Below, piece after piece: positions 34,923 to 43,567 of a DNA stretch of 64,000 nt. The notes below the pieces were generated by a model. The model worked only from the letters and a program-made list of their open reading frames with translations. It searched no databases and was not told where the DNA came from. The position numbers and the translations under genes are program-made. The DNA is from Paenibacillus sp. GSMTC-2017 (GTDB lineage: Bacteria > Bacillota > Bacilli > Paenibacillales > Paenibacillaceae): the NCBI RefSeq assembly GCF_016019935.1, contig NZ_JAECMT010000004.1, positions 434,833-498,832 of the forward strand, in the 5' to 3' direction. How positions within the stretch are numbered: the first letter of the stretch is position 1; the number at the start of each line of letters is the position of its first letter.

Positions 34923-35204
34923 AACTTCATTCCTTTCATTACTGTATAGAGGTATTGTAAAAGTATAATATTTACATAATTTCTAATCAAGAGACCTAAA
35001 GGGTGTTTTAGGTAATTACTTCAAGTGGTTCGATGGTTGGATTACTTGGAAAATGAGGATGTTATGGGAATTGTGAGCCGTAGCGGCTCAGGAGGAATTC
35101 AGTAGATTTTGAAGGTGAGAAGGCAGGATTCAAGCGTAATGTAGACCGAATTCCGCATTGAAAGTATCCTGCCTTTATATCTCACACTAAACTTTGGAGC
35201 GAGT
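34923..35204. other. Spacer between duplicated glycosyltransferase units
   Basis: 282 bp without a gene. Next to B1 it repeats the leader seen before B2 and is AT-rich, with room for a promoter. At the A2 end it carries an inverted repeat, AAGGCAGGAT (about 35120-35129) and ATCCTGCCTT (about 35166-35175), which could be a weak terminator for the A2 transcript. Confidence 0.5.
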
Positions 35205-36272
35205 TTACCATAAATCCACAGGTCTTTTCAGGAAGGAGCTTCCTTTTTCGCTGAACAATAGAATATGAAAAACGAGTAATATGTTAAATAGGTTAATGTT
35301 ATGCCCCATCGACTTCAAGCAATAACGAAGCGCTTTTTTCTTATTCATTCGATTAATATAACTGAGTGAATAATACTGACGAGCGAGTGTGTAGTTGGAT
35401 AACAAAAGCAGTCTTTTTTTCTTCTTCCTATCGAAGGTATGAATCTTTGATCGTAAATGGTTTTTGAATGCGAGAGATTCTACACCAATCGATTCTATTT
35501 TTTGAAGCATCTCTTTATTTTGATATAACGTATCGGGGTCGAGTTGTCGTCTGTCGCAGAAGAAATACATACTGTCTTGTGATTGGTTGTAGATGACGTG
35601 AGGTTTCATATGGTAAGCGATACGACAATGGTCAAAGAAGTTAATAATGAAAGCAGTGTCTTCTCCTAATGCAAAATCTTCATAAAACATGCCGAAGTAC
35701 TCTAAAAGTTCCCGTTTAAATACCATCGTATTGATGTTGAAAATACATAAGGTATCCTCGATATAGCGCTCAAGTAAATTGTTTTCTAATATAATGACAT
35801 CATCACGCACTTCGAAAGTGCGTTTTAAGTTCTCTATTCGCTGTTTTTGGAAGTACTCATTAAATATTTCAAACATAAGTTCTCCAGATCGCTCAATCCA
35901 TTGTCCAAAGAAGGCTTGAGATTCTGTTTGCTGCATCATTCGAATGCTGTCTGCAAGGTGATAGTCATACCATTGATCGTCAGAATCAAGAAAAGCGATA
36001 TACTCTCCTTGTGCGAGCAGCATCCCGCAATTTCGTGCTCCGCTTACTCCTTTTGCACGATTATTAAGCACATATTTTATTCTACTGTCTATATTTACAA
36101 ACTGATCTATGACCCCCTTCGTTCCATCTGTGCTTCCGTCATCAATAATAATAAGTTCCCAGTTCTTATAAGTTTGCCGAATGATCGACTCGATCCCGGG
36201 AACAATCAAGTTTGCTCTGTTATACGATGGCATAATGATACTAATGAGTGGCAATATTCCGCTATTCATCAT
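35205..36272 (-). CDS. Family 2 glycosyltransferase A2
   Basis: A 355-residue GT2 enzyme of the A type, with SIIMPSYNRANLI, the IDDGSTDGTK nucleotide loop, SGARNCGM and DSDD at about 95-98. It shares with A1 the stretches FIINFFDHCRIA, SQDSMYFFCDR, LFNILL and the ending KRPVDLW. Two adjacent ATG codons (36272 and 36269) lie after AGAGAGGT, and the second has the better spacing. It is 40 bp behind B2, so the pair is almost certainly co-transcribed. Function beyond sugar transfer is not shown. Confidence 0.88.
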   Translation of the reverse strand: MMNSGILPLISIIMPSYNRANLIVPGIESIIRQTYKNWELIIIDDGSTDGTKGVIDQFVNIDSRIKYVLNNRAKGVSGARNCGMLLAQGEYIAFLDSDDQWYDYHLADSIRMMQQTESQAFFGQWIERSGELMFEIFNEYFQKQRIENLKRTFEVRDDVIILENNLLERYIEDTLCIFNINTMVFKRELLEYFGMFYEDFALGEDTAFIINFFDHCRIAYHMKPHVIYNQSQDSMYFFCDRRQLDPDTLYQNKEMLQKIESIGVESLAFKNHLRSKIHTFDRKKKKRLLLLSNYTLARQYYSLSYINRMNKKKALRYCLKSMGHNINLFNILLVFHILLFSEKGSSFLKRPVDLW

Positions 36273-36312
36273 CCTAAACCTCTCTTCTTTTCGATTTTAT
36301 TATTTGCTGGAA

Positions 36313-37380
36313 CTACCAAAGATTTAATGGTTTTTTTAGAAAGGGGCTTGTTTCCTTGCGAGGAAACAGAATGTGTAGAATAAGAAGGAGGTTAAAGGCA
36401 TTCACGTTATGCCTCATAGACTGTAGGCAGTATTTAAGCGCTTTCAAACGATCGTGTTTATTAATGTAGCTTAATGTGTAATATTGTCTAGCTAGTGCGT
36501 AACGAGAAATTAACTGCAGCTTTCGCTTGTTCTTTAATATTCGGTTATTCTTGATCATTTTTTTTAGAAACATTTTATAGTGTAGAGATTGCAAGCCAGC
36601 CTGTTCGATTTTTTTATGAACTTCTTTATCTAAGTAGAGTGTATCGGGGTTCAACTGTCGTCTATCACAAAACATATAGACACTGTCCGGGGACTGATTA
36701 TAAACAAAATGTGATTTCGTTATTAACGCAATACGGCATCGATCGAAGAAAGAGATCATGAAGGCGATATCTTCAGCAATTCCGAATTGTTCGTTGAAAA
36801 GGTTGGAGTTTTGTAATAGATCTTTGCGAAAAACCATTGTAGTAATGCAATGAAAGTGTCTCTCTGCGGCAAGGAAACGTTCTAATAGACCCGATTCAAA
36901 TACGATAACATCTCCATGTACCTCAAAATCTCGCCGCAATTCTTTTAATATGTTCTGCTCGGTATCATTTTCGTAATTGTGATAGACAGTATCACCATGA
37001 CGCTCGTCCCATAATGCGTAACTAACATCGCTATTCACTAGTTTGATCGTATCGATACTATCTCTCAAATGGTAGTTATACCACTGGTCGTCAGAGTCTA
37101 GAAAGGATAGGTATTCCCCTTGTGCCACTAACATGCCACAGTTTCTAGCTCCGCTTGTCCCTTTTCCTCTATTATTTACCGCAAATTTAATTCTGTGATC
37201 CTTGATGCTGTAAGAGTCGATGATTTTTTGTGTGTGATCTGTGCATCGATCACTAACGATAATTAATTCCCAATTGGTATACGTTTGTGCGATGACAGAT
37301 TCGATGGAGGATGAGATGACATGTGCGCGGTTGTAAGTAGGTATGATGATACTAATTAAGGGGTCTTCATCTTCGATCAT
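36313..37380 (-). CDS. Family 2 glycosyltransferase B2
   Basis: A 355-residue GT2 enzyme of the B type and the first gene of the four-gene series. The start reads SIIIPTYNRAHVISSSI; the SDRCTDHTQ loop, TSGARNCGM and DSDD at about 95-98 follow. B-type hallmarks RHFHCITTMVFRKDLLQ, GIAEDIAFMISFFDRCRIA and the ending KKPLNLW match B1. An AAAGGAATGAA leader precedes the ATG as in B1. No membrane helices or signal were seen, so it acts in the cytoplasm on nucleotide-sugar donors. Confidence 0.88.
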   Translation of the reverse strand: MIEDEDPLISIIIPTYNRAHVISSSIESVIAQTYTNWELIIVSDRCTDHTQKIIDSYSIKDHRIKFAVNNRGKGTSGARNCGMLVAQGEYLSFLDSDDQWYNYHLRDSIDTIKLVNSDVSYALWDERHGDTVYHNYENDTEQNILKELRRDFEVHGDVIVFESGLLERFLAAERHFHCITTMVFRKDLLQNSNLFNEQFGIAEDIAFMISFFDRCRIALITKSHFVYNQSPDSVYMFCDRRQLNPDTLYLDKEVHKKIEQAGLQSLHYKMFLKKMIKNNRILKNKRKLQLISRYALARQYYTLSYINKHDRLKALKYCLQSMRHNVNAFNLLLILHILFPRKETSPFLKKPLNLW

Positions 37381-37609
37381 AAATTCATTCCTTTCATATG
37401 TGTAATTCCACAGTTAGTTTAATCGTTAGAAAAATATAGTTCAAGATCATTTACGGATATTTTGAACATTTTTTTTGGACGGGCTCAGAGGTTGGGTGGG
37501 AGAATCCAATTATTATTAGAATCTATAGCTTAATTTAAGGTTTTCTTTAATTCACCTTAGAAATTGGCTGTTATTGTTGAGGAACTAAGAAATGAAAGGC
37601 GGAGATAAC

Positions 37610-38317
37610 ATGATTGAGTTGTCCGGTATTAATCATCAATTTAAGATTGGGACAAGGGGAAAAGAACGGACGATACCTGTTCTTCATGATATTGATTTGA
37701 AGGTGAAAAAGGGAGAGATTATTGCGATTGTGGGTCGTAGTGGTTCGGGAAAGTCTACTCTTCTTAATCTAATGTCAGGTTATATTCGTCCATCATCTGG
37801 TGAGATAACGGTGCAGGGACAAGCTGTAACTAAGTTGGATGAGGGGCAATGGGCAGATTTTCGACTAGCGAATTACGGATTTATCTTTCAAAGCTTCCAA
37901 CTGATCCCAAGCATGACAGCTTATCAAAATGTGGAGCTGCCACTAGTCCTCAAAGGTGTTTCAGACGCGGATCGGAAAAAACGTGTTAGTGAGTTAATGA
38001 ACAATTTAGGGCTAGCCGAATATGCCAGTCATTATCCAGGGGAGTTGTCAGGGGGACAGCAGCAAAGAGTGTCTGTTGCTCGATCTCTTATACTGAATCC
38101 GCCAATCGTACTTGCAGATGAGCCATCAGGTAGTTTGGATAGTGAAAATGAAAAGGCATTGCTCATGATGATTCAGCAGTTAAACCATGAGCTCGGCATA
38201 ACCTTCGTCATTATTACTCATGATGAACAGGTCGCATCGATTGCTCATCGCACGATAAGACTACAAGATGGACGAATAGTGAAGTCAGAGAGTGGGAGGG
38301 ATAGCGATGAAGTTTAA
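37610..38317 (+). CDS. MacB/LolD-type ABC transporter ATPase
   Basis: A 235-residue ATPase. Walker A is GRSGSGKSTL, the signature is LSGGQQQRVSVARSL and Walker B is IVLADEPSGSLDSE, with the QSFQLIPSMTAYQNVELP stretch typical of the MacB/LolD group. The start at 37610 is chosen for GGCGGAGA just before it; an upstream ATG at 37592 would add six residues. The gene overlaps its permease by 11 bp. It is a two-gene mechanotransmission-type transporter with the next gene; the exported or sensed substance is not identified. Confidence 0.92.
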   Translation: MIELSGINHQFKIGTRGKERTIPVLHDIDLKVKKGEIIAIVGRSGSGKSTLLNLMSGYIRPSSGEITVQGQAVTKLDEGQWADFRLANYGFIFQSFQLIPSMTAYQNVELPLVLKGVSDADRKKRVSELMNNLGLAEYASHYPGELSGGQQQRVSVARSLILNPPIVLADEPSGSLDSENEKALLMMIQQLNHELGITFVIITHDEQVASIAHRTIRLQDGRIVKSESGRDSDEV

Positions 38318-39659
38318 CGATCAGCTCCGATTCGTTCGGCAAAATATGAAGAAAAACAAGATGAGATTATTTATGACCGTACTCGCCACTGCAATGGGCT
38401 GTTCTTTTCTTATCGTATTAGCTTCAGTTGGGTTCGGTTTGCAGAAAAGTATTGTAGATGGGATGGTTGGCGATCGTTTAGTAACGGCAATTGATGTTAA
38501 CAGTAAAGATTCGAATAAACATAAAAACAGTGATATCAATGATGAAGATATCGACTTTTTCCACACCATCCCCCATGTAAAGGCGGTAACTTATCGTAAC
38601 TTTATTCAACAGGGGCTAAATCCGCAGGTGGATGGTATGATAGTCAATCGAGAAGGGACATTACAGGTAGATTTTGAAGCAGAGAAGCAGGCAGGATTTA
38701 AACTTAGTGAGGGCCGGGTTCCGCAAAATGGTGATGAAGTTGTCGTCGGTTATCATATTCGACTACCCATTGAGAGCAGTGAAGGAAATACAGTAGAAAA
38801 GATGCCGGATGCGTCGGAATGGCTCAATAAGAAGTTGAATGTTGATGTGGAGTTTTATGTGAATGGTAAGAAACTGATAGAGAAAATGGAACTGACAATT
38901 GTTGGTGTAGCGGAGCGACCTGCGAAGGAATGGCTACAGGATCGAACGATCTATATAGGTAAAGAAACGTTGAAAAAGATTGAAGCGATCACAGGAACAC
39001 AAAATGGGGAAGTGCCTTATTTTGAAGAGGAACCTACCCGTAAAGAGTTGGATAAGCGGTTGAGTGAAATCGCTAAGCCAACCGATAATAGAACATATCA
39101 TCAGGTTGAAGTTATTGCGAATAATGCTGCTAATGTAAAGGAGATATCTGAGCTTATTCGTGAAAAACATTATTTTGTTCATTCCATTGCAGATGAACTC
39201 AAGCAAGTTAATGTTATGTTTTTAATTATGAAGATTGGATTAGTATTTATTGGTACGATTGCTGTACTTATCGCTTCGATTGGTATATTCAATACGATGA
39301 CTATGGCGGTCACTGAGAGGGCACAAGATATTGGAATAATGAAGGCTATAGGTGCGCATCCATCTATTATTAAGAAAATATTTTTACTGGAGAGTGCTAT
39401 AATCGGTTTGCTGGGTGCCGTCATAGGGACGATCGTTTCCTATCTCATATCATTTGGGGTTAACGCAGGTTTGCCGATGCTTATCAGATCGTTTATGGAT
39501 GAAGAAGTTCCGCAAGGGTTCTTATTTTCAATCATTCCTCCTTATCTGGCGATTCTTGCTTGCTTCATTGCACTTGGTGTTGCGATGTTGTCAGGTTATC
39601 GCCCAGCTAAGCGAGCGACTCGTATCGATGTGCTGCGGGCACTTCGGAGAGATGTGTAA
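38307..39659 (+). CDS. MacB-like ABC transporter permease (FtsX fold)
   Basis: A 450-residue permease with one N-terminal membrane helix, a long outer MacB-type periplasmic-core-like domain (about 50-295) and three helices at the C-terminus, including the IGIFNTMTMAVTERAQDIGIMKAIGA coupling segment of the FtsX family. The ATG at 38307 follows GGGAGGG and overlaps the ATPase gene. Transporters of this type act in antibiotic or peptide export and in envelope signalling. A terminator follows 15 bp after the stop. Confidence 0.9.
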   Translation: MKFNDQLRFVRQNMKKNKMRLFMTVLATAMGCSFLIVLASVGFGLQKSIVDGMVGDRLVTAIDVNSKDSNKHKNSDINDEDIDFFHTIPHVKAVTYRNFIQQGLNPQVDGMIVNREGTLQVDFEAEKQAGFKLSEGRVPQNGDEVVVGYHIRLPIESSEGNTVEKMPDASEWLNKKLNVDVEFYVNGKKLIEKMELTIVGVAERPAKEWLQDRTIYIGKETLKKIEAITGTQNGEVPYFEEEPTRKELDKRLSEIAKPTDNRTYHQVEVIANNAANVKEISELIREKHYFVHSIADELKQVNVMFLIMKIGLVFIGTIAVLIASIGIFNTMTMAVTERAQDIGIMKAIGAHPSIIKKIFLLESAIIGLLGAVIGTIVSYLISFGVNAGLPMLIRSFMDEEVPQGFLFSIIPPYLAILACFIALGVAMLSGYRPAKRATRIDVLRALRRDV

Positions 39660-39672
39660 AAAGAGTGTGGTG

Positions 39673-39712
39673 GGCTGTCTCTAAGGTTGAACCTTATGAG
39701 GCAGCTTTTTTG
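39673..39712 (+). terminator. Terminator of the MacB-like pair
   Basis: GCTGTCTC...AAGGTT and AACCTT...GAGGCAGC arms, then TTTTTT. Confidence 0.8.
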
Positions 39713-39747
39713 TGCGTCAAGGCGATTGGGAGGATGTAAAAATGTAT

Positions 39748-39799
39748 ATTGACCACTATGGTCAATAGGGATATAATGGTATTGACCGATGTGGTCAAT
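39748..39799 (+). promoter_or_regulatory. TetR promoter bracketed by twin 19-bp operators
   Basis: ATTGACC-N5-GGTCAAT occurs at 39748-39766 and at 39781-39799, 33 bp apart centre to centre (three helical turns). TTGACC (39749-39754), a 17-bp spacer and TATAAT (39772-39777) form the promoter: the first operator covers the -35 and the second lies just past the -10. Confidence 0.85.
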
Positions 39800-39868
39800 G
39801 GGGTTTTGGATCGCAATATGTAAAGAGATTAAGTTGTTAAAGTCGCTATTTATCTAGGAGGAATATGA

Positions 39869-40489
39869 GTGTTTACTAAGTTTCAAGCTACTGATGAAGA
39901 GAAACAGCTGCGTGTCATAGGGGCAGCGCTAAAGCAATTTTCTGAAAAAAACTATAGCACGGCTTCGACTAACGAGATCGCGAAGGAGGCGGGCATTTCT
40001 AAAGGATTGTTGTTTCATTATTTTATGAATAAGAAGACACTTTACCTCTTTATGTACGATTATGCCATTCGTGTCATTAGTGAAGAAGTAGTACGAAAGG
40101 TTAACTTTAACGAAAAAGACTTGTTTGTCAGAATGAGCCAAGTTGCAGAACTTAAACTAACTACTTTTCAAACCAACCCCTATTTATTGAAGTTTATAGA
40201 GCGGGTGTTTTTTGAAGAGGATGTAGAGGTTAAGCTCGAAATAGAAGACAGGAAAAAGCAGATTGCGACAAGTGAATATTATAAATTATTTTCAGAAATA
40301 GATACTTCGAAATTCAAAGAAGGTATTGATGCTGCGCGGGCAGTTAACGTCATTTTGTGGACGCTCGAAGGTTTAGGTGAATCAGTAAAGGCGCAACACA
40401 AACTTGATGGCAAAGATCTTGATATGAATGAGATTATGGAAGAGTTTAATCGTTATATGGAGCTATTGCGGATAAACTTTTGCAAGTAA
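39869..40489 (+). CDS. TetR-family regulator of the BcrA-type exporter
   Basis: A 206-residue repressor with an N-terminal helix-turn-helix (TNEIAKEAGISKGLLFHYFMNKKTLY around residues 32-57, quoted as the key part) and a larger helical ligand domain. The GTG start at 39869 follows AGGAGG. Twin 19-bp operators bracket its own promoter, and the ABC exporter genes begin 46 bp behind, so it very likely controls itself and the exporter as one operon. The ligand is unknown. Confidence 0.9.
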   Translation: MFTKFQATDEEKQLRVIGAALKQFSEKNYSTASTNEIAKEAGISKGLLFHYFMNKKTLYLFMYDYAIRVISEEVVRKVNFNEKDLFVRMSQVAELKLTTFQTNPYLLKFIERVFFEEDVEVKLEIEDRKKQIATSEYYKLFSEIDTSKFKEGIDAARAVNVILWTLEGLGESVKAQHKLDGKDLDMNEIMEEFNRYMELLRINFCK

Positions 40490-40534
40490 TAGGCTTAAGC
40501 GAAAGATGGCAGTGGAGCTAAGGAGGCGCTAAGA

Positions 40535-41446
40535 ATGCAAATCATTGAACTGAATCAACTGACCAAGACGTATGGTGGAGCGAGAGGGATTACTGATCTT
40601 AGCTTTACGGTGGAGCATGGGGAGATATTCGGATTTATTGGCCCTAATGGGGCTGGGAAGTCGACAACGATTCGTACGATGCTAGGACTAATCTATCCAA
40701 CTAGCGGAAGTGCTAAAATCTTTGGCAAAGATTGTATTGCGCATGGACCAGAGATCAAGATGGAAATTGGTTATCTGCCCTCTGAGGTGTTCTATTATGA
40801 CAATATGAGAGTAAAGGATTTGCTTCATTACTCGGCAAGCTTTTATAAGAAGGATTGTAGTAAACGGATTAAAGAGCTTGCAGAAATAATGGAGCTGGAT
40901 CTTAGCAAAAAAATGGATGATTTGTCGCTTGGCAACAAGAAAAAGGTGGGCATTGTGCAAGGTCTTCTGCATAAGCCGAAGCTCATTATTTTGGATGAGC
41001 CGACAAGTGGTCTTGATCCGCTGATGCAGCAAAGGTTCTTTGAGTTGCTGGAGGAAGAAAACCGGAAAGGTGCTACGATTTTATTTTCCTCTCACATTCT
41101 TAGTGAAGTGCAGCGACTTTGCAACAGGGTAGCTATTATTAAAGAGGGCAGATTAATGGCCCTAGAGAAGATTAGTGCATTGAAGGAAAACACGTATAAG
41201 AAGTTTAAGTTGGAGACCTTAACAAAGGTAGATGCGTCGTCGTTTGCCATTCCGGGAGTGACAGAGTGGACTGCGGATGAACGTACAATTAGCTTTCTCT
41301 TTAAAGGCAATATCAATGATGTAATGAAGAAGATAGCTGAGATGGAGCTTATTAATATATGGGTGGAGGAGCCAGACTTAGAAGAGATCTTTATGCATTA
41401 TTACGTGAAGGAGGACGGATCGCGCCATGAACATGTATCGGCATGA
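40535..41446 (+). CDS. ABC exporter ATPase, BcrA/CcmA type
   Basis: A 303-residue ATPase. Walker A reads GPNGAGKST, the signature LSLGNKKKVGIVQGLLH and Walker B LIILDEPTSGLDPLMQ, with a C-terminal extension of 90 residues as in bacitracin- and lantibiotic-type exporters. It starts 46 bp after the TetR gene with AAGGAGG in front and overlaps the first permease by 20 bp. The pair of ABC-2 permeases that follows completes the exporter. Confidence 0.92.
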   Translation: MQIIELNQLTKTYGGARGITDLSFTVEHGEIFGFIGPNGAGKSTTIRTMLGLIYPTSGSAKIFGKDCIAHGPEIKMEIGYLPSEVFYYDNMRVKDLLHYSASFYKKDCSKRIKELAEIMELDLSKKMDDLSLGNKKKVGIVQGLLHKPKLIILDEPTSGLDPLMQQRFFELLEEENRKGATILFSSHILSEVQRLCNRVAIIKEGRLMALEKISALKENTYKKFKLETLTKVDASSFAIPGVTEWTADERTISFLFKGNINDVMKKIAEMELINIWVEEPDLEEIFMHYYVKEDGSRHEHVSA

Positions 41447-42224
41447 GTTATGGGCACATCGGAAATCGACGTTGCTTTGGTCGATATCTCTTGCAGGTGT
41501 CGTCTGCTTAATGTTAGCTATGTTCCCGACGATCTCGAAGGACGCAGAGACATTTAAAGAAATGCTTACAACGATGCCGGAAGCAGCGTTGAAGGCTATG
41601 GGACTACAGATAGACAGCATAACGTCATTACTCGGGTATTACTCTTACGTATTTATGTATATTGCGTTATGCGGCGCCATTCAAGCGATGCATCTGGGTG
41701 CGTCTATCGTTTCTAAGGAGACTAGAGAGAAGACAGCGGACTTTCTGCTCAGCAAGCCTGTGGATAGAGGGGCGATATTGACTTCGAAGACGCTTGCTGC
41801 ACTTACTTTGTTACTTATCACCAATGTTATTTATTTCGGAATCGCTAGTGTAATAGCGACTATCGTTCAAACTACCTCATACAACTTCGGCACGTTTACT
41901 CTCTTGTCACTTACATTACTATTTACTCAACTCATCTTTTTAGCTCTAGGTATTGCCGCCGCGTTACTTTTTCCAAAGTTGAAAACAGTGTTACCACTAT
42001 CTCTTGGTACAGTGTTTGCCTTTTTTATGATTTCAGCAATCGGCGCTTCAAGCGGTGACAGCAAGCTTAAATATTTGTCGCCGTTCCAATATTTTGACCG
42101 TACCTACATTATCGAGCATAGTGGTTACGAAGCTACATTTTTAATCGTTAGTGCAGGTGTCATTATTAGTTGTATCACGTTTAGCTACTTTCGTTATCTA
42201 AGGCGGGATGTTCATGTTAGTTAA
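41427..42224 (+). CDS. ABC-2 type permease, first subunit
   Basis: A 265-residue protein with six predicted membrane helices of the ABC-2 class. The ETREKTADFLLSKPVDRGAIL coupling segment is visible near residues 98-118. It begins inside the ATPase gene end, giving translational coupling, and is followed by a second, related permease. The two share the segment (R)(E/D)KT(A/S)(D/E)FLL(S/V)KP, which suggests they arose by duplication and form a heterodimer. Confidence 0.9.
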   Translation: MNMYRHELWAHRKSTLLWSISLAGVVCLMLAMFPTISKDAETFKEMLTTMPEAALKAMGLQIDSITSLLGYYSYVFMYIALCGAIQAMHLGASIVSKETREKTADFLLSKPVDRGAILTSKTLAALTLLLITNVIYFGIASVIATIVQTTSYNFGTFTLLSLTLLFTQLIFLALGIAAALLFPKLKTVLPLSLGTVFAFFMISAIGASSGDSKLKYLSPFQYFDRTYIIEHSGYEATFLIVSAGVIISCITFSYFRYLRRDVHVS

Positions 42225-42242
42225 GAGAAGAGGGAACCTGCT

Positions 42243-43043
42243 ATGAATCTATTTTGGCGAGAAATGAAGGCGAGCAGGAAGTCGCTTATTCTCTGGATAA
42301 TCGGTATTGTGGTCATGGTGGGTGGCGGCATGAGCAAATTTGCCGGACTATCCGAATCCGGAGATGCGATGAATGATCTAATGGCTGATATGCCTAAAGC
42401 ACTTCAAGCTATATTTGGAATAAACGGATTGAATATTTCATCGCCGACCGGCTACTTTGGTATCCTCTTTCTCTATTTGATCATGATGGCTGCTGTTCAT
42501 GCATCTATGTTAGGTGCGAACATCATCGCTAAAGAGGAGCGGGATAAGACATCAGAATTTCTGCTCGTTAAGCCAATCTCCAGAAGCAGGATGCTGGCAT
42601 TTAAACTGCTGGCGACTGTTGTTAACGTAATCCTTTTTAACTTGACCATGTTAGTCAGTGCGATTGCTGTCGTAGGATCGTTTGCTGAGGGTGGAGCAGG
42701 ATCGGTAGTAGCAGATATTGTTCCACTCATTTTGGGTATGCTGCTCGTGCAGTTGATGTTTGTAAGCATCGGTGTGGCGCTTGCTTCGTCAAGCCGTAAG
42801 CCTAAGAGGGCGGTTGCACTCTCAGCAGGCATAATGATGCTCACTTTTCTGCTATCCATCATCATTGAAACGAGTGGTGGACTGGTGTATTTACGTTACT
42901 TGACTCCCTTTCAATATTTCGAGGCATCCAATATTATAAATGATGGAATTGATCCAGTCTTTGTTGCATTGTCTATTTTAATAGTTGTGTTAGCGTTAAT
43001 CTTTGGATGGAAGAGTTACAATCGTAGAGATCTTCTTGTTTAG
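42243..43043 (+). CDS. ABC-2 type permease, second subunit
   Basis: A 266-residue protein with six predicted membrane helices. The EERDKTSEFLLVKPISRSRML coupling segment is seen near residues 97-117, and MNLFWREMKASRKSLILWIIG at the start matches the opening of its partner (MNMYRHELWAHRKSTLLWSIS), pointing to duplication. It is 18 bp behind the first permease and closes the TetR-exporter operon. Confidence 0.9.
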   Translation: MNLFWREMKASRKSLILWIIGIVVMVGGGMSKFAGLSESGDAMNDLMADMPKALQAIFGINGLNISSPTGYFGILFLYLIMMAAVHASMLGANIIAKEERDKTSEFLLVKPISRSRMLAFKLLATVVNVILFNLTMLVSAIAVVGSFAEGGAGSVVADIVPLILGMLLVQLMFVSIGVALASSSRKPKRAVALSAGIMMLTFLLSIIIETSGGLVYLRYLTPFQYFEASNIINDGIDPVFVALSILIVVLALIFGWKSYNRRDLLV

Positions 43044-43072
43044 TGAATGACAAGTATAAAGTCGAAAGAAAA

Positions 43073-43150
43073 GGACCTCGTTTATGCAATTCGCTGATGT
43101 TGCGAAGGGTGCATGAACGAGGTTACTTAATGACTTACTGAGTAACCTCG
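43073..43150. terminator. Overlapping hairpins between convergent genes
   Basis: ACCTCGTT...ATGCA and TGCAT...AACGAGGT (43075-43123) overlap a second stem, CGAGGTTACT and AGTAACCTCG (43118-43150). The shared CGAGGTT can pair with either partner. It sits between the exporter and the VOC gene and probably ends transcription from both sides. Confidence 0.6.
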
Positions 43151-43162
43151 TGGACATTTTAT

Positions 43163-43567
43163 TTAGAGTAAAGGATCTGCGACCAGTTCTACCTTTATTC
43201 GATCAGGGTCTTCAAAGTAGACGGCGTAGTGATCCGTTCCTCCAGCAAATGGATGTCTATCTGTATAAAGAAGCTGAATTCCCTTGTCTACTAGCTTGAT
43301 TGTTAGATCATCGAGCTGTTGACGTGAGCCTGCGTGAAAGGCGAGATGGTTAAGACCTACTCGACATCTATGATAGGTAACATCAAGAAATCTCTCTTCA
43401 GTCTGAACGAATACGATGTAGGTTTCGGCTAACTTCCAACTTTCTCCGCACTCCCATTGCTGATACTTACAGTAACCCAACTCTTCCAGTAGCCATTCCC
43501 AGAAGTGCAGTGTCTTTTTTAAATCAGAAACGTATATTTCTATATGATGAATCATTCCTTTAGTCAA
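43163..43567 (-). CDS. VOC-family (glyoxalase/bleomycin-resistance fold) protein
   Basis: A 134-residue protein of the vicinal-oxygen-chelate fold. IHHIEIYVSDLKKTLHFWEWLL opens the first beta-alpha-beta unit, GLNHLAFHAGS the second, and HYAVYFEDPDRIKVELV carries the usual metal-site Glu. The start is a TTG whose bases overlap the TGA of the serine hydrolase gene; an ATG four codons later has its AAAGGA directly abutting and is less likely. The pair is co-transcribed. The reaction is unknown. Confidence 0.85.
   Translation of the reverse strand: MTKGMIHHIEIYVSDLKKTLHFWEWLLEELGYCKYQQWECGESWKLAETYIVFVQTEERFLDVTYHRCRVGLNHLAFHAGSRQQLDDLTIKLVDKGIQLLYTDRHPFAGGTDHYAVYFEDPDRIKVELVADPLL

Larger units (their letters stand above)
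32753..37380 (-). repeat. Tandem duplication of a two-gene B-A glycosyltransferase unit
   Basis: Read in the direction of transcription, the order is B2 (37380-36313), A2 (36272-35205), spacer, B1 (34922-33861), A1 (33820-32753). A1 resembles A2 and B1 resembles B2 more than A resembles B. The A-B junctions are both 40 bp long, and B1 and B2 share the same upstream leader (GAAAGGAATGAA before the ATG). This is the signature of one duplication of a two-gene unit followed by divergence. Confidence 0.8.
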
